Shown in pieces: positions 59,658 to 64,000 of a DNA stretch of 64,000 nt. The notes under the pieces were generated by a model. It saw only the letters and a list, made by a program, of their open reading frames with translations. It had not been told where the DNA came from and searched no databases. Within the stretch, counting starts at the first letter, position 1; each line of letters opens with the position of its first letter. The DNA is from Garcia nutans. Taxonomy: Eukaryota; Streptophyta; Magnoliopsida; Malpighiales; Euphorbiaceae. The position numbers were made by a program, and so were the translations under genes. Location: contig CANTUV010000024.1 of assembly GCA_947685225.1 (NCBI GenBank), positions 18,494,001 to 18,558,000 of the forward strand, in the 5' to 3' direction.

Positions 59658-62402
59658 TGTAACACCCCTTCCCGACCTATGTGTGTAAGCTGAGTAGAGG
59701 TGCCACACTATCCTAATGTTGCTACCACTTTTACTTAGTCAAATTTTTTTTGTTCCGATTTTTACAGAAATTTTGGCATAGTTTCGCCTAAAAATTCAAT
59801 CCCAAGTGTCGACAAAACTGGTTTTTTTTTCTGGTTTTTGAAAACATTTTTTTTACACAAACCAATGCAAACAAAATCATTCTCAGTACACTTCCAATAA
59901 ATCCCCCTTATAACCTCAACTACAACCTGCAAAAAGGATTTACACTTCTAGTACAAAATAAAGTAAAGGTTTATTATGAAATACAGTAGATAAAATATTT
60001 GTTCACTATGCAACGGAAATTAACAATATTTACAAATTCATATACATCAAAACTCAAGTTTTACAACACATAAAATTTATAGATGTTTGGCAGTCAGTCT
60101 TCGATCTTAAAGCCCACTATTCACTCTTCAAAATCTAGGCTCGACTCGGCCTAGAGGAACTCTCTGGTTCTTCCCTGTCACCTGCGCGAAGAATCACATT
60201 CGCGCTAAGCCAACGGCTTAGTGGTACAAACTACAGTGCTATGATGCTTTAATGCCATGCTAATGTCACACAATCAAGATTCAAGATCAATTCAAGAGAA
60301 TATTATATTTCACAATTTTACATTATTTAATAATTAATCAAAACATTCATGATTCACATTGAAAACAAAGACAAGCATGGGCCCAAAATACACTAATATG
60401 TTATTCAAAGTTCAGAGTTACTGCTTTGGTCCATAATCATAATCATCAAGCCCGTAGGCGATATACACATATATATATCTATCCATGGATAGGGTAACAG
60501 ACCCAGTCTCTTGGACCTCTACTTGGCTAGACTCAAGGAGATCCTCAACCCGGCAAGACTGTTACCAAAACAAACGTAACAGACCCAGTCTCTTGGACCT
60601 CAACCCGACTAATCTCGAGGAGATCTCAACCCGGCAAGACTGTTACTATTATTCATATATTTCATAGGCATGCCGCCAAACCCAGAACTCTAAAATCTAA
60701 ATAACATATTAAACACACAAACATTTCATTCATCTCTTCATAATCTCTTTCTCAATTCATTTTATATTTCATAAGCAAATTAGGCAACCATGTCTCAATC
60801 ATCTCATTTGCATCATCATAGCCAACAATCATGGCCTCATATCTCATATGATCTCAAATCACAATAAAGCAACTCTTCATAACATCATATCTTTCACATT
60901 TCACATTTCGTTATATTTCAAATCACATTAATCAATTCATTATTCAAATGGATATAATCAATAGCATTAACACATATTTTACATGCTCATCACAACATTC
61001 ACATTATAACCAAATATGTCTCAAGTCTCAATATCATATGAATGTATGCAATAATGTAGTTTGTACTTACCTTAAAACCAACTCACACCACTTTATACAC
61101 CTACTCTTCCAAGAATCCTCAACACTTAGGTCAGGGCAATTCAACCTCTTCACAACCTAATCCAAAAGGAATATTAGCAAAATGACCATATGAATACTAA
61201 ATTCTGGTTTTAGACTCCACTTTATCCTTATTTTGAAATATTGTATAAAATAATCTACTTGACTAAAAACTCTAAAATTTTTACAAAACTTAATATTACA
61301 TCATAAAATCATTCCATTAAAATTTCAGATCAAACTGAACACAAAATCTTAGTCAAATAGTTCACCCAACCAGACTGCCCCAATTGCCCTGCATCCTGGC
61401 AGCAGTTCTGAACTTTGTGAATTCCATAAATTAAATTCAATCAACCTGGTTCCAAATTATTTTTCTCAAATACTAGACTCACTAAGAAACAACATATCCA
61501 AAATTCAATTGGATATCATTTTTCTACATTTTATTAAAAATCCAGAAATATAGCTGTCTCAGTTAAGGTACCTGCTGGAACAGGTCTAATAAAAATAATC
61601 TTTTCTAAATCATAACCATTCCAAAATCGAATCAACATATTTTTCAGTCATACTAGACTCATAGAGGCACAACATATCAAAAATTCACTTCAAGAACATT
61701 TTTCTATATTTAATTAAAAATCATACAAGTCACAGCCTTTACTAATAGTAAAACAGAAAAACATTTCACTAAACACAACTCTTACTCTTCCATCACCAAC
61801 ACCAACCTAACTTCTTATCTTTAATTCCATTTCAACACATACAAACACACCACAAGCAATACTAGCCATATGATCAACAACACTTCATCAAACTAAAAAA
61901 TAACTTTAAAAACAACAAGAGCAATCAAGAGAGAACTTACCAAAATAATGAAATTTCTTGAAATTCCAACTTGTTTATTTGAAACCTTCCTTCAATTAGC
62001 TATTAAAATTCAAAAACCCTCACTTGCTCTCTTGTTTCCTTGAGGTCCGGCCACACAAAGAGAAAAGAAGAGAAAATGGAAAAATAAAAGAGACAAAGTC
62101 AACTTCTCATCTCTTTAAACCTACACCAAGCAATTTAAAAAGAAATTTACTTAAATACCCTCTACTATATATATTAACTCCCTTTCATTTACTTACCCTT
62201 TAGTAATTTCACAAATAACACATTAAATATCTTCTTCCTTTGACCATTCATTTGACTTATGTATATGTTATATATATTTCCATATATACAACATATACAC
62301 TCTCTTTTAAATTCTTTCCTCTTTCCAATTTCACCTATACATTTTAATTCAAATAAAACAACAATTATACTAAAACTTCTAGGCACATTTTGGAATATTA
62401 CA
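59658..62402 (-). repeat. 5' LTR (LTR D) of the second Tekay-like element
   Basis: Ends TGTAACACCCC...GGAATATTACA. Close match to LTR C. On the minus strand it has TATATATA (about 62165-62174) as the likely promoter, followed downstream by two good 5' splice sites: TTTTG|GTAAGTTC after 61941 and TTAAG|GTAAGTAC after 61071. Confidence 0.88.
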
Positions 62403-62407
62403 ATTTA
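62403..62407. other. Target-site duplication, right copy (ATTTA)
   Basis: Identical to 52049-52053. Confidence 0.85.
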
Positions 62408-63522
62408 AGCATTAAAATCAAACAATTAATCATTCTTTGAAAATTCACTTTTCTAAAACCCTAAATCAATACTACCATCTTCAAACTCTATCTAAACTTA
62501 ACTAAATCCATCATTTGATTTTAAAATCCTTGTTTATGCATCAAAAAAACATATTTGAAACCAATTTTCACAATTAAAACTCATGATTTCAAAAACTCAA
62601 ATGTTCCATAACCCTAAATTCTCTCTCTTCACCAAACTCAACTTAAATTCAACCATTTCTTAAATCTAACCTTAAAATCATTGTTAATCACTTAAAATAA
62701 CTTTATCCATATTCAAATAGATAATTAAATCTTAGAACTTCAAAAACGTAAAACATACATATTCAAACTTTCATAGATATCCAAAGAAAAAGTGAGTAAA
62801 CTTACTAATTAAAGAAGAAAACCTTAAAAATCCTCTTGAAACTTTGTAAATATTTCAATTAAATGAGTTTGGAAGAAGCAAATCCCTCTCTTGAAGCCAT
62901 GAAAATCGGCCTTGAAGGAAAGAAGAAGAAGAAGATGAAAAAAAAGTGATTTTCTCTTTCCTCCAACTCACATTTTCAACCTTATATATATTATTATTTT
63001 AATATATTTTTAATTAATTAATTAATTAATTAAAACCCCAAAATATTATCTTTTATCCAAAATTATTTATTTTTAAATTATTTTATTAATTTTAAATTTC
63101 TAAGATTTAATTACCAAAATACGCTTTTACTTTGACTTTTCTTTTAAAAAGTGTTGACTTTTATATGTTGTATATATTTTACTTATATATCACATATATA
63201 TTCCACTTTTCCATTTAAAATTCCTTCATTTTTCATTTAAAATTATTAATTTAATTTATCCATTTAAATTATAATTTATTTTATTAAATTTTCAAAAATT
63301 AGAACTTTTCAAAAAATATTTGGGATATTACACATATGCACAAGTAATGTGTATCTTATATACACATCAAATGTACCTTATATGTGTATTAAATATATTA
63401 AGTATGTAATGTATTAATCCAACATATATAATTAATATACCATATGTATATGTTATATATACTCTAGATATATATATTGAGTATATATAAATTTTTATAT
63501 CTCAAAAATCATGGATGTGACA
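62408..63522 (-). repeat. Gypsy LTR (element X), right part
   Basis: Continuation of the LTR split at 52053. Contains TATA-rich sequence (62980-63060) and ends near GATGTGACA (63522), next to a purine tract on the minus strand. A second possible end, GGGATATTACA at 63332, would make it shorter and leave 63333-63522 as extra sequence. The choice rests on the adjoining polypurine tract. Confidence 0.55.
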
Positions 63523-64000
63523 ATTTTCTTCCCCTTAAATAATTTTGTCCTCAAAATTATCCAGTACGGTAATAAATCATCCAAATCATTATTTTATCAA
63601 ATTACATAATTTCTATTCTTTCCTTAGGTTCATTCTCAATTACCTTTTTACCATTCCATAACTCATTATTATACTGTTTATTTACTCAAACAGTCACAAC
63701 ACATTATCATATCTTCAATCGAATTGTCATTAGACAAAAATTAGTCCATTTCTTTAATATATATACCCAGACACCTATTGCACTCAAGATATTTGATCAC
63801 TTCATTATCTTAAAAATATACTCTCATCGCCTTAAATTCATATGTTGATAACTTTTATCTCAACACAATAATTTTACACATCTTCACTTTGATCCTACTC
63901 TTTATACCATTACCACATATTAATTTGACATCACCATTATACAACAACAAAATCTTATTTCCTTAATAAGATTCATTTCCATTATACTATAACTAATATT
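63523..64000 (-). mobile_element. Start of the internal region of gypsy element X
   Basis: AATTTTCTTCCCCTTAAA then ATTTTGTCCTCAAAATTATC parallels the junction after LTRs A and C (AATTCTTCCCCTCTAAAAAG...). This marks a minus-strand polypurine tract and the 3' end of a related gypsy element leaving the window. No integrase frame is visible in the 480 bp present. Confidence 0.5.

Larger units (their letters stand above)
52054..62402 (-). mobile_element. Second Tekay/Del-like gypsy element, complete but decayed
   Basis: A 10.3-kb element with LTRs at 52054-54797 (3') and 59658-62402 (5'), ATTTA target duplications, a tRNA-iMet primer site, a polypurine tract, gag, and pol in chromovirus order. 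The two LTRs are very similar, differing by scattered substitutions and small indels, so the insertion is fairly young. The coding region is nonetheless split by stops and frameshifts. Confidence 0.92.

Noticed and set aside
63332..63332. GGGATATTACA as the outer end of gypsy LTR X
   Set aside because: The bases that follow do not match the 5-mer before 51239, and a polypurine tract adjoins 63522 instead; kept only as an alternative.

Overview
The window looks like nuclear DNA from a eudicot plant. It is AT-rich, carries one multi-exon plant-type gene with GT-AG introns, and most of it is LTR retrotransposon. I see no bacterial gene, tRNA, rRNA or CRISPR array. The species cannot be told from the sequence. 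Exon models and element boundaries were worked out by eye.

Left block (about 490-15363): two copies of one Tat/Ogre-like, gag-only, pol-less retrotransposon family, one inside the other in opposite orientation. The older minus-strand copy has its 5' LTR at 14539-15363 and runs leftward out of the window. The younger plus-strand copy (4110-13615) split it. The younger copy has two LTRs of about 2.1-2.2 kb rich in telomere-like AAACCCTAA words, an 18-nt primer binding site, a gag that lacks its middle, and two tandem-repeat arrays ahead of the 3' LTR. The arrangement creates kilobase-scale inverted repeats.

Host gene (16923-22961, minus): a 14-exon gene for a 444-residue major facilitator superfamily transporter of the HIAT1/tetracycline-transporter-like group. 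Its exon phases all agree, and a TATA box lies upstream. It is the only clearly intact cellular gene here.

Middle block (24961-39178): a chromovirus-type Ty3/gypsy element (Tekay/Del-like) on the minus strand, with 2.77-kb LTRs and a TATAC target duplication at both ends. Its pol is broken by stops. A Ty1/copia element with an uninterrupted 1324-codon polyprotein landed in its reverse transcriptase. A deletion then removed the copia 5' LTR together with the gypsy PBS, gag, protease and most of RT.

Right block (about 40840-64000): a degenerate Athila-like region (ORF-1 pseudogene, clusters of GGCC-stem palindromes) hit by several insertions. One is a 5504-bp CACTA DNA transposon (42028-47531, TAA duplication) that carries a transposase remnant and a captured, intron-containing plant gene fragment, so it is a Pack-CACTA. 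Another is a gypsy LTR starting at 51239. A second Tekay-like element (52054-62402, ATTTA duplication, tRNA-iMet PBS) sits inside that LTR. Its gag-pol is disabled mostly by stops that fit cytosine deamination.

Taken together, the window is a stack of at least seven elements up to three levels deep around a single transporter gene. The most unusual items are the gene-capturing CACTA, the self-nested capsid-less Tat/Ogre-like pair, the GGCC palindrome family and the splice signals in the Tekay LTR and leader.
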